Below are positions 1 through 8,327 of a DNA stretch of 64,000 nucleotides, one piece after another; the first letter of the stretch is position 1, and each line of letters starts with the position of its first letter. Source of the stretch: Parasedimentitalea huanghaiensis (lineage in GTDB: Bacteria; Pseudomonadota; Alphaproteobacteria; Rhodobacterales; Rhodobacteraceae); NCBI RefSeq assembly GCF_009753675.1, contig NZ_WQLV01000016.1:1-64000 (forward strand), given 5' to 3'. A model generated the notes under the pieces. The model worked only from the letters and a program-made list of their open reading frames with translations. It was not told where the DNA came from and made no database searches. The translations under genes were made by a program, and so were the position numbers.

Positions 1-14
1 CGCTTCAGTCCCAT
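1..14 (-). CDS. Start of an unidentified gene running off the left edge
   Basis: On the minus strand an ATG at 14-12 follows a good ribosome binding site (AAAGGAGA, 28-21) at six bases spacing, and the frame stays open to the window edge. Only the first residues (M-G-L-K) are visible, so no function can be given. It would read away from the spermidine-synthase remnant on its right. Confidence 0.5.
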
Positions 15-38
15 AGTCAGTCTCCTTTGTTGCAGTAA

Positions 39-320
39 ATGCTATCAAAGGAGCGGCATCAAACCGCGACAGGTCCACAGGTCGTAAATTATCAGATACC
101 AATCCCGTCTTTTGGAGTTTGGGGCTACAACTTGGCCAGCAAACATCCAACATCGGATTTAGGGAACCTGCCTCATGACCTTCGGTTTCTTACACCTGAA
201 GTATTTGCATCGGCACGCGTATTTCCAGCCGACTTACTGCCAGAGCGAGCGCTGAGGGTGAATACGATTTTCAATCCGAGCATCTACCATGAATACGCTC
301 GCGACGTATCGGGCTACTAG
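39..320 (+). pseudogene. Remnant: C-terminal part of a spermidine-synthase-like protein
   Basis: A 93-codon frame preceded directly by a TAA stop (36-38) and without a ribosome binding site. From about residue 12 it reads like the C-terminal end of long polyamine aminopropyltransferases: the PSFGVWGYNLAS stretch, then LRFLTPEV and an FPAD...N motif near the end. The catalytic Rossmann part that should lie upstream is absent; the sequence to its left instead holds the start of an opposite-strand gene. I therefore read it as the leftover 3' end of a gene truncated by deletion or rearrangement. The family assignment is from motif memory, not a search. The alternative is a chance open frame. Confidence 0.5.
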
Positions 321-389
321 ACAGAGAACTGTACACTGTATGGCAAGTCAGAAGTTCACTGGCGCGCAAGCGATCTAAACATTCAGCTG

Positions 390-1262
390 TTAGGAAAATT
401 TGCGGAACAGTCTTGTCATGTCGAACAGTTCATCCAGCCGGTCATAGCGATCTCGGGTTTCACTCCAGCCTTCTTCCTGAGTTGCCGCAATCATCGCCTC
501 AAGCAACATCATGGTAGAGATATTGGAATCCCAGGCTGACGGAATTTCGACCCAACAATTAAAGCTATGCTGCGCCACTGGTGCAATTGGACTGGCCCAT
601 TGATCGGTAATCAGGATGATCTTTACACCGCGATCAGCCGCCAGTTCCGCAAGCCTTTGCAAATTGGTTTCATACCGTCGGACGTCGAACATCAGCAAGG
701 TATCACCTTCGACCATATCCAACACGTAATGCGGCCAGGTAGCTGAGGACGATGTCATATGCGTCACACGCTGCCGGATCGCCTGAAAGTGGGTAAAGGC
801 ATAGTCGGCCAACGCACGGGTGATACGCCCCCCAACCACATATAGCCGCCCTTCTGTGTTGGCCAGTTTCCGTACCGCAGAGTCAAACTGTTCTGGATCA
901 ATATTGAACAATGTCTGGCCAAGGTTATCTGTCACAGCCTGTGCAAATCTGTTCAGAAGATGCCCTTCGGGGGCCTCGGTGATCCATTTGTCACGCCGCT
1001 GAGTCGGCCCCGAAACCTTGGCTTCCAGCTCTTTCAGCAAGGCCTGCTGGAATTGAGGGTAGCCTTTAAAGCCGAGCTTTTGCACCATACGGGCTACAGT
1101 TGGCGTCGACACTTCAGCATTGGCTGCCACAATTGTAATCGATGCCAGCCCCGCAGCCGGATAGTTTTCTAGCAATGAAGTCGCGAACTTACGTTCTGAT
1201 TGGGTCAATGAAGAATAGTGTTCGCGAAGCAGTTCGCGGACGGTGGCGGTTGGATCGGTCAA
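390..1262 (-). CDS. RpiR/MurR-family transcriptional regulator
   Basis: 290 residues, the normal length for the family. Residues 1-80 form the HTH_6 domain typical of RpiR proteins (ATS..E..PAAGLASI, then STPTVARMVQKLGFKGYPQFQ). Residues about 115-250 are a SIS sugar-isomerase fold that usually senses a phosphorylated or small metabolite. The start is a TTG with GGGA about 11 bases upstream; no better ATG is in frame. It is divergent from the operon beginning with the amidohydrolase at 1411, so it probably controls that operon, plausibly through the palindrome at 1378-1393. The effector cannot be predicted from sequence. Confidence 0.85.
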   Translation of the reverse strand: MTDPTATVRELLREHYSSLTQSERKFATSLLENYPAAGLASITIVAANAEVSTPTVARMVQKLGFKGYPQFQQALLKELEAKVSGPTQRRDKWITEAPEGHLLNRFAQAVTDNLGQTLFNIDPEQFDSAVRKLANTEGRLYVVGGRITRALADYAFTHFQAIRQRVTHMTSSSATWPHYVLDMVEGDTLLMFDVRRYETNLQRLAELAADRGVKIILITDQWASPIAPVAQHSFNCWVEIPSAWDSNISTMMLLEAMIAATQEEGWSETRDRYDRLDELFDMTRLFRKFS

Positions 1263-1377
1263 AACTGCTGTCCCATTCTAATTGCCTACCTTTTAAGCAC
1301 TTACCACACCAAAAACAATTCTCCTCTACGTCAGGCGCGGTCGCTCCTGAAAAGATATTGACACACTCAAGCCGCCA

Positions 1378-1393
1378 TGGAAAGATCTTTCCA
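1378..1393. promoter_or_regulatory. 16-bp perfect palindrome, candidate RpiR operator
   Basis: TGGAAAGATCTTTCCA is perfectly self-complementary and lies in the 148-bp divergent region between the RpiR gene and the amidohydrolase start at 1411. GAAA-N4-TTTC-like palindromes are plausible sites for RpiR proteins, but binding by this regulator is inferred from position only. Confidence 0.4.
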
Positions 1394-1410
1394 AAATGGG
1401 AGAGGGCTGT

Positions 1411-2196
1411 ATGTCATTGGGCGATTCCAACGCTTGCGCGAAGGTCGCGGAGATCAACAATCCGGAGGGATCCGGCGTTGCCTTGATTCTCTGTGAGCAT
1501 GCCAGCAACCACATTCCTGAAGCCTATTCGGGCCTGGGATTGTTGTCGGAAGACAGGGGCAGCCACGCGGCTTGGGATCCGGGCGCACGCGCCATAGCAC
1601 TCCATCTAAGCCAGGCTCTGAATTCTCCGATGGTGGCCGGTCGGGTCTCGCGTCTGGTCTATGACTGCAATCGCCCGCCCGAGGCAGCCTCGGCGATGCC
1701 TGAAAAATCAGAATTGGTCGAAGTTCCGGGCAACCGGAACCTGACAGACGCACAGCGTCAGTTACGGGTGGATGAAATCTACCGACCGTTTTGCGATGTC
1801 GTTGGCGATGTCATCACAAGCCGCAAGGCGGCAGGTATGCAGACCGTTCTGATAACGATTCACAGCTTTACTCCGATCTACTTTGGCCAGCAGCGGGCAG
1901 TAGAGATCGGCATTCTTCACGACGATGATCGCGCGATGGCTGACGCCATGCTGGCGAACGCCCATACCCTGCAACATCGTCAGGTAGAACGCAATCAGCC
2001 CTATGGACCCCAGGATGGCGTGACGCATTCACTGCAACTACATGGTCTGGCCAATGGTTTGGCTAATGTAATGATCGAGGTTCGCAACGATCTCCTGCGT
2101 ACACCGGAAGATGAGGTCAAAATGGCCGAAGAATTGTTGGTTCTGATTAAACCCGCTCTTGCCACGTTGGCGCAACAAGGGGGCGACAATGCCTAG
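1411..2196 (+). CDS. N-formylglutamate amidohydrolase family protein
   Basis: 261 residues from ATG 1411, chosen because GGGAGAGGG sits just upstream; an in-frame ATG at 1396 lacks a ribosome binding site. Family hallmarks are LILCEHASNHIP near the N-terminus, LVYDCNRPP around residue 95, and TIHSFTP, with His/Glu residues expected to hold a metal. Known members hydrolyse N-formylglutamate to formate and glutamate in histidine breakdown. No hut genes are nearby. Here it opens an operon with a TRAP transporter and a gamma-glutamyl ligase-like enzyme, so I infer it may release glutamate from a glutamyl intermediate. It overlaps the next gene by 8 bases. Confidence 0.8.
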   Translation: MSLGDSNACAKVAEINNPEGSGVALILCEHASNHIPEAYSGLGLLSEDRGSHAAWDPGARAIALHLSQALNSPMVAGRVSRLVYDCNRPPEAASAMPEKSELVEVPGNRNLTDAQRQLRVDEIYRPFCDVVGDVITSRKAAGMQTVLITIHSFTPIYFGQQRAVEIGILHDDDRAMADAMLANAHTLQHRQVERNQPYGPQDGVTHSLQLHGLANGLANVMIEVRNDLLRTPEDEVKMAEELLVLIKPALATLAQQGGDNA

Positions 2197-2785
2197 AGTG
2201 ATAACCGGATATATCCGTGGCGTGGACGCGATGAACCGCTTTATCGGCCGGATCGCCATGTACCTGATATTTGTGTTGGTTGGCGTGTTGTTGTGGTCGT
2301 CGATTTCCAAGACGTTTTTCTATCCGTCGATCTGGACGCTTGAAACCGCGCAGTTTGTGATGGTTGCCTATTACATCCTTGGTGGCCCCTATTCGATCCA
2401 GATGGGATCAAATGTGCGGATGGACCTGTTTTATGGCGGTTGGTCGACCAAGACCAAGGCCTGGATTGATGCTTTTACTGTGTTGTTCCTGATGTTCTAC
2501 CTCGGCGTACTACTGTACGGGGCGGTTGGATCAACCGCTTATTCCATTGGCTATTTCGGGGTCGAGCCGTTCTCGTTCTTCTGGGATCTGTTTCTGACCC
2601 TGTTCACCGACGGCGTGTCGGGTGTCCAAGAAAAACTAGGTTATCTGGAGCGCAGCCCAACCGCCTGGCGGCCCTATCTGTGGCCAGTAAAAACCCTGCT
2701 TTGCATTGGTGTCATCCTGATGCTGCTGCAAAGCCTTGCAGAACTGTTCCGGGATATCGGACGTCTTCGTGGAGTTGACCTCTGA
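2189..2785 (+). CDS. TRAP transporter small membrane subunit (DctQ type)
   Basis: 198 residues starting at ATG 2189, which has AAGGGGG upstream and overlaps the amidohydrolase stop. An upstream ATG at 2159 would bury the start deeper inside the preceding gene. Hydrophobic segments at about residues 20-45, 60-80, 95-120 and 165-190 match the four-helix DctQ fold. A 25-30 residue insertion between helices 3 and 4 makes it slightly longer than average. It partners the DctM protein encoded next, with a TGATG overlap. TRAP systems take up organic acids and amino compounds using sodium or proton gradients. Confidence 0.85.
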   Translation: MPRVITGYIRGVDAMNRFIGRIAMYLIFVLVGVLLWSSISKTFFYPSIWTLETAQFVMVAYYILGGPYSIQMGSNVRMDLFYGGWSTKTKAWIDAFTVLFLMFYLGVLLYGAVGSTAYSIGYFGVEPFSFFWDLFLTLFTDGVSGVQEKLGYLERSPTAWRPYLWPVKTLLCIGVILMLLQSLAELFRDIGRLRGVDL

Positions 2786-4287
2786 TGTCATATGAATTGA
2801 TCGCAATCCTGATGTTCAGCGGTATGATGCTGATGCTGATGACTGGCCAGCGTGTGTTTGGCGCCATCGGCTTTATCGGAGCCGCCGCTGGTATGGCCCT
2901 CTGGGGTGTCGGCGGGTCGGATATTCCATTTGCCGCAGCGATGAAGCTGATGAAATGGTATCCGATGCTGACGCTGCCGATGTTCATATTCATGGGCTAC
3001 GTACTGTCAGAATCCAAGATCGCTGATGATCTGTACAAAATGTTCCACGTCTGGATGGGGGGCATCAAAGGTGGCTTGGCCATTGGCACCATCGGCTTGA
3101 TGGTTCTGGTGTCGGCGATGAACGGATTGTCGGTGGCCGGTATGGCCATTGGCGCCACCATCGCCCTGCCCGAACTGCTTCGCCGTGGCTATGACAAGGT
3201 TCTGGTGACTGGTGTGGTTCAGGCCGGATCGTCGCTGGGCATTCTGGTGCCGCCGTCTGTGGTGCTGGTGCTATACGCAATGATCGCTCGGCAACCTGTT
3301 GGGCAGCTTTGGCTGGCCGGTGTGCTGCCAGGTCTGATGATGGCCACGATGTTCATCATCTACATCTATCTGCGCGCCCGTATTCAGCCACATCTGGGAC
3401 CTGCAATGAAGCCCGAAGATCTGGCCGAGTTCGAGCAGATCTCTGACCATCCGCTGCGGTTGAACTTCATTGTTCTAGGGGCGCTAATCCTGTTACCATT
3501 GCTGGCCATGACCGGCCTGTCAGATGCTAAAACCACCGCTGGGATAGCTCTGGCTGCTGCGGTTGGGTCTTTTGCCCTGCGTCACAACCCGATGTTCTAC
3601 AAAGACGTGTTCATGAAGGAAAAGCACCGGCTGTTGTTCTCAGGTGTGCTGCCATTGGCGATCTTTGCCGCGATGATGGTACCATTTGTCAACGGCTGGA
3701 CCTCGTTGGTGGAAAGCTCGGCCATTGGCGCGATGACCGCCTTCGTTGCTGCAGTTTTGAAAGGCCGCATGAACAAAGAGGTGTTTGAAACCTCGGTCCG
3801 CTCAACACTTGGCATTTCCTGCATGTTCATGTGGATCATCCTGGCCGCACTTGGCTTTGGTGCGATCTTTGACGGTCTTGGTGCGGTCAACGCAATCAAG
3901 GACCTGTTCACCAGCCAGTTGGGTCTGAGTCCCTGGATGATCCTGATCCTGATGCAGGTCAGCTTCTTGCTGATGGGCACATTCCTGGATGACACCGCAA
4001 TGCTGGTGATCGTTGCACCGCTTTATGTGCCGCTGGTGGGCGAGCTGGGCTTTGATCTGATCTGGTATGGCGTGCTCTACACCATCACCACCCAGATCGC
4101 CTATATGACACCGCCGTTTGGCTACAACCTGTTCCTGATGCGGGCGATGGCGCCACCTGAGATCTCGCTGCGCGATATCTATATCTCGATCATCCCCTTT
4201 GCCCTGATCATGGTTTCAGCGCTGGCATTGGTGATGGTCTTCCCACAGATCGCCACATGGTTACCTGGCTATGTGTACGGAAAATAA
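2785..4287 (+). CDS. TRAP transporter large permease (DctM type)
   Basis: 500 residues with a dozen or so hydrophobic segments. It includes the conserved MNGLSVAGMAIGATIALPELLRR-type region, the GSSLGILVPPSVVLVLYAMI motif and the C-terminal GTFLDDTAMLVIVAPL and TPPFGYNLFLM motifs typical of DctM. It forms the ion-coupled channel with the DctQ subunit. Its ATG overlaps the DctQ stop by one base, indicating coupled translation. The substrate is set by the binding protein encoded downstream. Confidence 0.92.
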   Translation: MSYELIAILMFSGMMLMLMTGQRVFGAIGFIGAAAGMALWGVGGSDIPFAAAMKLMKWYPMLTLPMFIFMGYVLSESKIADDLYKMFHVWMGGIKGGLAIGTIGLMVLVSAMNGLSVAGMAIGATIALPELLRRGYDKVLVTGVVQAGSSLGILVPPSVVLVLYAMIARQPVGQLWLAGVLPGLMMATMFIIYIYLRARIQPHLGPAMKPEDLAEFEQISDHPLRLNFIVLGALILLPLLAMTGLSDAKTTAGIALAAAVGSFALRHNPMFYKDVFMKEKHRLLFSGVLPLAIFAAMMVPFVNGWTSLVESSAIGAMTAFVAAVLKGRMNKEVFETSVRSTLGISCMFMWIILAALGFGAIFDGLGAVNAIKDLFTSQLGLSPWMILILMQVSFLLMGTFLDDTAMLVIVAPLYVPLVGELGFDLIWYGVLYTITTQIAYMTPPFGYNLFLMRAMAPPEISLRDIYISIIPFALIMVSALALVMVFPQIATWLPGYVYGK

Positions 4288-4298
4288 CCTCGAGAAGA

Positions 4299-4313
4299 GC
4301 CCCGCGAGGGGGC
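4299..4313 (+). other. Intercistronic stem-loop before the binding-protein gene
   Basis: GCCCC(gcgag)GGGGC forms a short strong hairpin in the 51-bp gap between the permease and binding-protein genes. There is no T tract, so it is more likely an mRNA processing or stability element than a terminator. The role is inferred. Confidence 0.4.
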
Positions 4314-4338
4314 CGGAATTTCAACAAGGAGAAAAAAT

Positions 4339-5373
4339 ATGACCACAAGACGTAAGTTTTTGGCCGCAGCTGGTGCCGGTGCAGTTGCTGCACCGCTGGC
4401 GACACCTGCCATTGCTCAATCCACCATCAAATGGCGCATGCAGACCTATGCCGGTGCATCGCTGGGTGAGCACGTGATCAAGCCTGCCATCGACATGTTC
4501 AACAAGATCGCGGGCGACCGCATGCAGATCGAACTGTTCTATGCCGATCAGCTGGTCCCAACTGGCGAGCTGTTCCGTGCGATGCAGCGCGGCACCATTG
4601 ATGCGGTTCAGTCCGACGATGACTCGATGGCGTCGCCAACCGAAGTCACCGTATTTGGCGGCTACTTCCCGTTTGGTTCGCGTTACTCGCTCGACGTGCC
4701 TGTGCTGTTCAACCAGTACGGCCTGAACGAGATCTGGGACGAAGAATATTCCAAGGTTGGCGTCAAGCACATCTCGGCTGGTGCATGGGATCCGTGCCAC
4801 TTTGCCACCAAAGACCCAATCCGGTCCTTGGCTGACCTGAAGGGCAAGCGCGTCTTTACCTTCCCAACCGCTGGTCGTTTCCTGAGCCAGTTCGGCGTTG
4901 TCCCTGTGACACTGCCATGGGAAGACATCGAAGTTGCGGTACAGACAGGCGAGCTGGACGGCATTGCATGGTCCGGTATCACCGAAGACTACACCGTTGG
5001 CTGGGCCGACGTGACCAACTACTTCCTGACCAACAACATCTCGGGAGCATGGGCTGGTTCGTTCTTTGCCAACCAGGACCGTTGGAACGAGCTGCCAGAA
5101 GACATGCAGACCCTGTTCCGTGCCTGCTGTGACCAGTCGCACTACTATCGTCAGTGGTGGTACTGGGGTGGCGAAGCTTCCTTGCGGGTCAATGGTCCAA
5201 AAATGGAGCTCACCTCGATCCCTGATGAAGAGTGGAAGACCGTCGAAGACGCAGCGGTCAAATTCTGGGACGAAATCGCTGCCGAGAGCCCAACAAAGGC
5301 CAAGGTTGTCGAGATCTTCAAAAAGTACAACGCCGACATGCAGGCGGCTGGCCGCCCTTACCGTTACGGCTAA
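4339..5373 (+). CDS. TRAP transporter periplasmic substrate-binding protein (DctP family)
   Basis: 344 residues with a Tat-type signal (TTRRKFLAAAGAGAVAAPL, cleavage likely after AIAQ). The mature part has DctP features: a LVPTGELFRAMQRGTIDAV segment, LKGKRVFTFPTAGRFL, and the ETGELDGI-like motif VQTGELDGIAW. A ribosome binding site AAGGAG lies at 4325-4330. It delivers ligand to the Q/M permease. The ligand is not readable from sequence; with the downstream ligase and dehydrogenases I suspect an amine or amino alcohol rather than a dicarboxylate. Confidence 0.88.
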   Translation: MTTRRKFLAAAGAGAVAAPLATPAIAQSTIKWRMQTYAGASLGEHVIKPAIDMFNKIAGDRMQIELFYADQLVPTGELFRAMQRGTIDAVQSDDDSMASPTEVTVFGGYFPFGSRYSLDVPVLFNQYGLNEIWDEEYSKVGVKHISAGAWDPCHFATKDPIRSLADLKGKRVFTFPTAGRFLSQFGVVPVTLPWEDIEVAVQTGELDGIAWSGITEDYTVGWADVTNYFLTNNISGAWAGSFFANQDRWNELPEDMQTLFRACCDQSHYYRQWWYWGGEASLRVNGPKMELTSIPDEEWKTVEDAAVKFWDEIAAESPTKAKVVEIFKKYNADMQAAGRPYRYG

Positions 5374-5391
5374 GACTGACTACATATCATC

Positions 5392-5418
5392 GGAGCTGGC
5401 CCCACGCGGGCCAACTCC
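5392..5418 (+). other. Stem-loop after the TRAP binding-protein gene
   Basis: GGAG-c-TGGCCC, loop cacgc, GGGCCA-a-CTCC forms an interrupted hairpin 18 bases after the binding-protein stop. Such structures often stabilise the upstream message, giving more binding protein than downstream enzymes. No T run follows directly, so full termination is unlikely. Confidence 0.45.
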
Positions 5419-5478
5419 CTTCATTGACAAATTCCGGATGCAAATTGATTGCCCGGCCTAACATTACAAAGGTTGCTC

Positions 5479-6831
5479 ATGCTTTCCTTCGACACGCTTA
5501 AAGAACAGGTTGCCGATGGCACCGTTGATACCGTTCTGGTCTGCCTGGTGGACATGCAGGGCCGCCTGATGGGCAAACGCTTCCACGCTGGTCACTTTGT
5601 GGCAGGCGCATGGGAAGAAACCCATTGCTGCAACTATCTGCTGGCCACCGATCTGCAGATGGCCACACCTGACGGTTATGAATCCACCAGCTGGGAACGC
5701 GGCTATGGCGATTACGTCATGAAGCCCGATCTGGCCACACTGCGCCCGGTGCCTTGGCTCGAAGGCACTGTGATGGTTCTGTGTGACGTTCTGGATCACC
5801 ACACCCACAAAGAAGTCCCCCATTCACCGCGCGCCATCCTGAAGAAACAGGTTCAGCGTTTGCAGGCCATGGGGTACGAGCCGATGACCGCCACCGAACT
5901 GGAGTTTTTCCTGTTCGAGAAGAGCTTTGACGAGATCCGCAAGTCTGGCTACCGCGATCTGGAGCCGATTTCCGGCGTCAACGAAGATTACAACATCATG
6001 CAGACCTCGCGCGAGGAACACGTGATGCGCCCGATCCGCAACCATCTGTGGGATGCGGGCCTGCCGATCGAGAACTCCAAGGGCGAAGCCGAGACTGGTC
6101 AGGAAGAGCTGAACATCAAATACGCCAACGCCCTGAGCACGGCCGAGTACCACACCATTGCCAAGCACGCGATCAAGGAGATCGCGCATCAAGAGGGTCA
6201 CGCGGTGACCTTCCTGCCCAAGTGGAGCCATGACAAGGTTGGCTCGTCCAGCCACGTGCACCAGTCGCTGTGGAAAGACGGCGCGCCTGCGTTCTACGAC
6301 GAAAATGACGCCCTGGGCATGTCGCCGCTGATGAAAAACTATATGGCGGGCCTGCTGAAATATGCGCCCGACTACACCGCTTTCATGGCGCCCTACATCA
6401 ACAGCTACAAACGCTTTATGAAGGGCACCTTTGCCCCAACCCGGATCATCTGGTCGGTGGACAACCGCACCGCCGGTTACCGTCTGTGTGGTGTTGGCTC
6501 CAAGGCGATCCGGGTTGAGTGCCGCATTCCGGGGTCCGACATGAACCCCTATCTGGCAATGGCCGCCATGCTGGCCGCCGGGATTGCGGGCATCGAAGAA
6601 GGTCTGGAGCTGCAAGAACCAACCAAGGGTGATGTCTATCAGGGCAACACCGGCATGATTCCGGGCACCCTGCGCGATGCGGCAGCCACGTTGAAGGGCT
6701 CGGAAATGCTGCGCGCCGCACTGGGTGACGACGTAGTAGACCACTATACCCGCGCAGCCGAGGTCGAGGTCGAAGACTTTGATCGCGTCGTGACCGACTA
6801 TGAAATCGCCCGCGGTTTTGAACAGGTTTGA
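5479..6831 (+). CDS. Glutamine-synthetase-like gamma-glutamyl amide ligase
   Basis: 450 residues from ATG 5479 (an in-frame ATG at 5449 would add ten residues and has no better binding site). GS signatures present are ATELEFFLF, the GEAETGQEELN metal-binding region, SSSHVHQSLW, RIIWSVDNRTAGYRL and VECRIPGSDMNPYLA. It is closer in style to PuuA/IpuC/GlnA4-type ligases, which couple glutamate to polyamines or ethanolamine using ATP, than to the 470-residue ammonia-assimilating GlnA; it lacks the adenylylation-loop context. Neighbours (TRAP uptake, aldehyde and alcohol dehydrogenases) support a role in amine catabolism. The exact amine is unknown. Confidence 0.8.
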   Translation: MLSFDTLKEQVADGTVDTVLVCLVDMQGRLMGKRFHAGHFVAGAWEETHCCNYLLATDLQMATPDGYESTSWERGYGDYVMKPDLATLRPVPWLEGTVMVLCDVLDHHTHKEVPHSPRAILKKQVQRLQAMGYEPMTATELEFFLFEKSFDEIRKSGYRDLEPISGVNEDYNIMQTSREEHVMRPIRNHLWDAGLPIENSKGEAETGQEELNIKYANALSTAEYHTIAKHAIKEIAHQEGHAVTFLPKWSHDKVGSSSHVHQSLWKDGAPAFYDENDALGMSPLMKNYMAGLLKYAPDYTAFMAPYINSYKRFMKGTFAPTRIIWSVDNRTAGYRLCGVGSKAIRVECRIPGSDMNPYLAMAAMLAAGIAGIEEGLELQEPTKGDVYQGNTGMIPGTLRDAAATLKGSEMLRAALGDDVVDHYTRAAEVEVEDFDRVVTDYEIARGFEQV

Positions 6832-6944
6832 TTGAATTCGAATTCCCACTGCCAGCCGTCTACTGACGCGATTGGCGGTGGTTTTGAAAGAACTTTGAAG
6901 AGTGTAACAGGGCAGTTGCTGCCCCTGAAGCTGGAGGTTTGGCA

Positions 6945-8327
6945 ATGGGCCAGACACTGAAGTGTATCTCGCCGATCGATGGATCGGTTTATGCAGAACG
7001 CGAAACCTTGTCGCGGGATGCGGCATTTGCAGCCACTGAGCGTGCTCGCTCGGCACAAGCGGCCTGGGCGGCTCGCCCGCTGGCGGAACGCACCGAACTG
7101 GTGATGGCTGGTGTTGCAGCAGTTGGCGCCATGAACGACGAGATCGTGCTTGAGCTGGCCCATATGATGGGTCGTCCGGTACGATTTGGCGGTGAATTTG
7201 GTGGCTTTAACGAGCGCGCCAGCCATATGGCCAGCATTGCTGAAGAAGCGTTGGCCGACATCGAGGTTGGCGAAGACGCAACGTTCAAGCGTTACATCAA
7301 ACACGTGCCACACGGCGTGGTGCTGGTGGTTGCCCCGTGGAACTACCCCTATATGACCGCAATCAACACCGTGGCCCCTGCCCTGATTGCGGGCAACACC
7401 GTTGTGCTGAAACACGCGACCCAAACCCTGTTGGTGGGTGAGCGGATGGCGGCTGCCTTCCACAGTGCTGGCGTGCCCGAAGACGTGTTCCAGAACGTGT
7501 TCCTGGATCACGACACCACATCTGAGCTGATTGCCAAAAAGGCGTTCAACTTTGTCAACTTCACCGGCTCCGTCGGTGGTGGCAAGGCAATGGAACGCGC
7601 AGCGGCGGGTACATTCACCGGTGTCGGCACCGAGCTGGGCGGCAAAGACCCCGGCTATGTCATGGAAGACGCCGATCTGGATGCTGCAGTGGACACACTG
7701 ATCGACGGTGCGATGTTCAACTCGGGCCAGTGCTGCTGCGGAATCGAGCGTATCTATGTGCACGAAAGCCAGTATGATGCGTTTCTGGCCAAGGCGATTG
7801 ACATCGTCAAAGGCTACACTCTGGGTAGTCCACTGGAAGAAGCCACAACCATTGGCCCAATGGCCAACGTGCGCTTTGCCCAGGAAGTGCGTGATCAGAT
7901 CGCCGAGGCAGTTGAGGCTGGCGCAGTGGCCCATATCGACACCATGGCCGAGGATGATGGCGGTGCCTATCTGACGCCACAGATCCTGACCAACGTGACC
8001 CACGATATGCGCGTCATGCAGGACGAGAGCTTTGGCCCGGTGGTTGGCATCATGAAGGTGTCATCGGACGAGGAAGCCATTGCGCTGATGAATGACAGCC
8101 AGTTTGGCCTGACCGCATCACTGTGGACACAGGATGTCGACCGCGCGCAGGCTGTTGGTGACCAGATTGAAACCGGCACCGTGTTCATGAACCGGGCTGA
8201 CTATCTGGATCCGGGCCTGTGCTGGACTGGCTGCAAAGACACGGGTCGCGGTGGCGGCCTTTCGGTGATCGGGTTCCACAACCTGACACGCCCCAAATCC
8301 TACCATCTAAAGAAGGTGACAAGCTGA
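6945..8327 (+). CDS. NAD(P)-dependent aldehyde dehydrogenase
   Basis: 460 residues from ATG 6945 with a strong GGAGG eight bases upstream; a TTG at 6939 is too close to that site. Conserved ALDH motifs are APWNYPY (cofactor region), FTGSVGGG, ELGGKDPGYV with the general-base Glu, FNSGQCCCG with the catalytic Cys, and ESFGPVVG. It oxidises an aldehyde to the acid. Beside the gamma-glutamyl ligase and the iron alcohol dehydrogenase, the aldehyde is likely a gamma-glutamyl amino aldehyde (inference). It shares a TGATG overlap with the next gene. Confidence 0.9.
   Translation: MGQTLKCISPIDGSVYAERETLSRDAAFAATERARSAQAAWAARPLAERTELVMAGVAAVGAMNDEIVLELAHMMGRPVRFGGEFGGFNERASHMASIAEEALADIEVGEDATFKRYIKHVPHGVVLVVAPWNYPYMTAINTVAPALIAGNTVVLKHATQTLLVGERMAAAFHSAGVPEDVFQNVFLDHDTTSELIAKKAFNFVNFTGSVGGGKAMERAAAGTFTGVGTELGGKDPGYVMEDADLDAAVDTLIDGAMFNSGQCCCGIERIYVHESQYDAFLAKAIDIVKGYTLGSPLEEATTIGPMANVRFAQEVRDQIAEAVEAGAVAHIDTMAEDDGGAYLTPQILTNVTHDMRVMQDESFGPVVGIMKVSSDEEAIALMNDSQFGLTASLWTQDVDRAQAVGDQIETGTVFMNRADYLDPGLCWTGCKDTGRGGGLSVIGFHNLTRPKSYHLKKVTS

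Noticed and set aside
1411-2196. hutG of a histidine-degradation operon
   Set aside because: No hutH, hutU, hutI or hutC is present; the neighbours are a TRAP system and amine-type enzymes.
5824-7056. Long minus-strand open frame (about 410 codons) across the ligase gene
   Set aside because: It is antisense to a clearly conserved GS-like gene, has no family features and starts without a ribosome binding site. Similar antisense frames over the ALDH gene (6798-8003), nosZ (17166-18254) and fdhA (28384-29487, 29944-30897) are rejected for the same reason.
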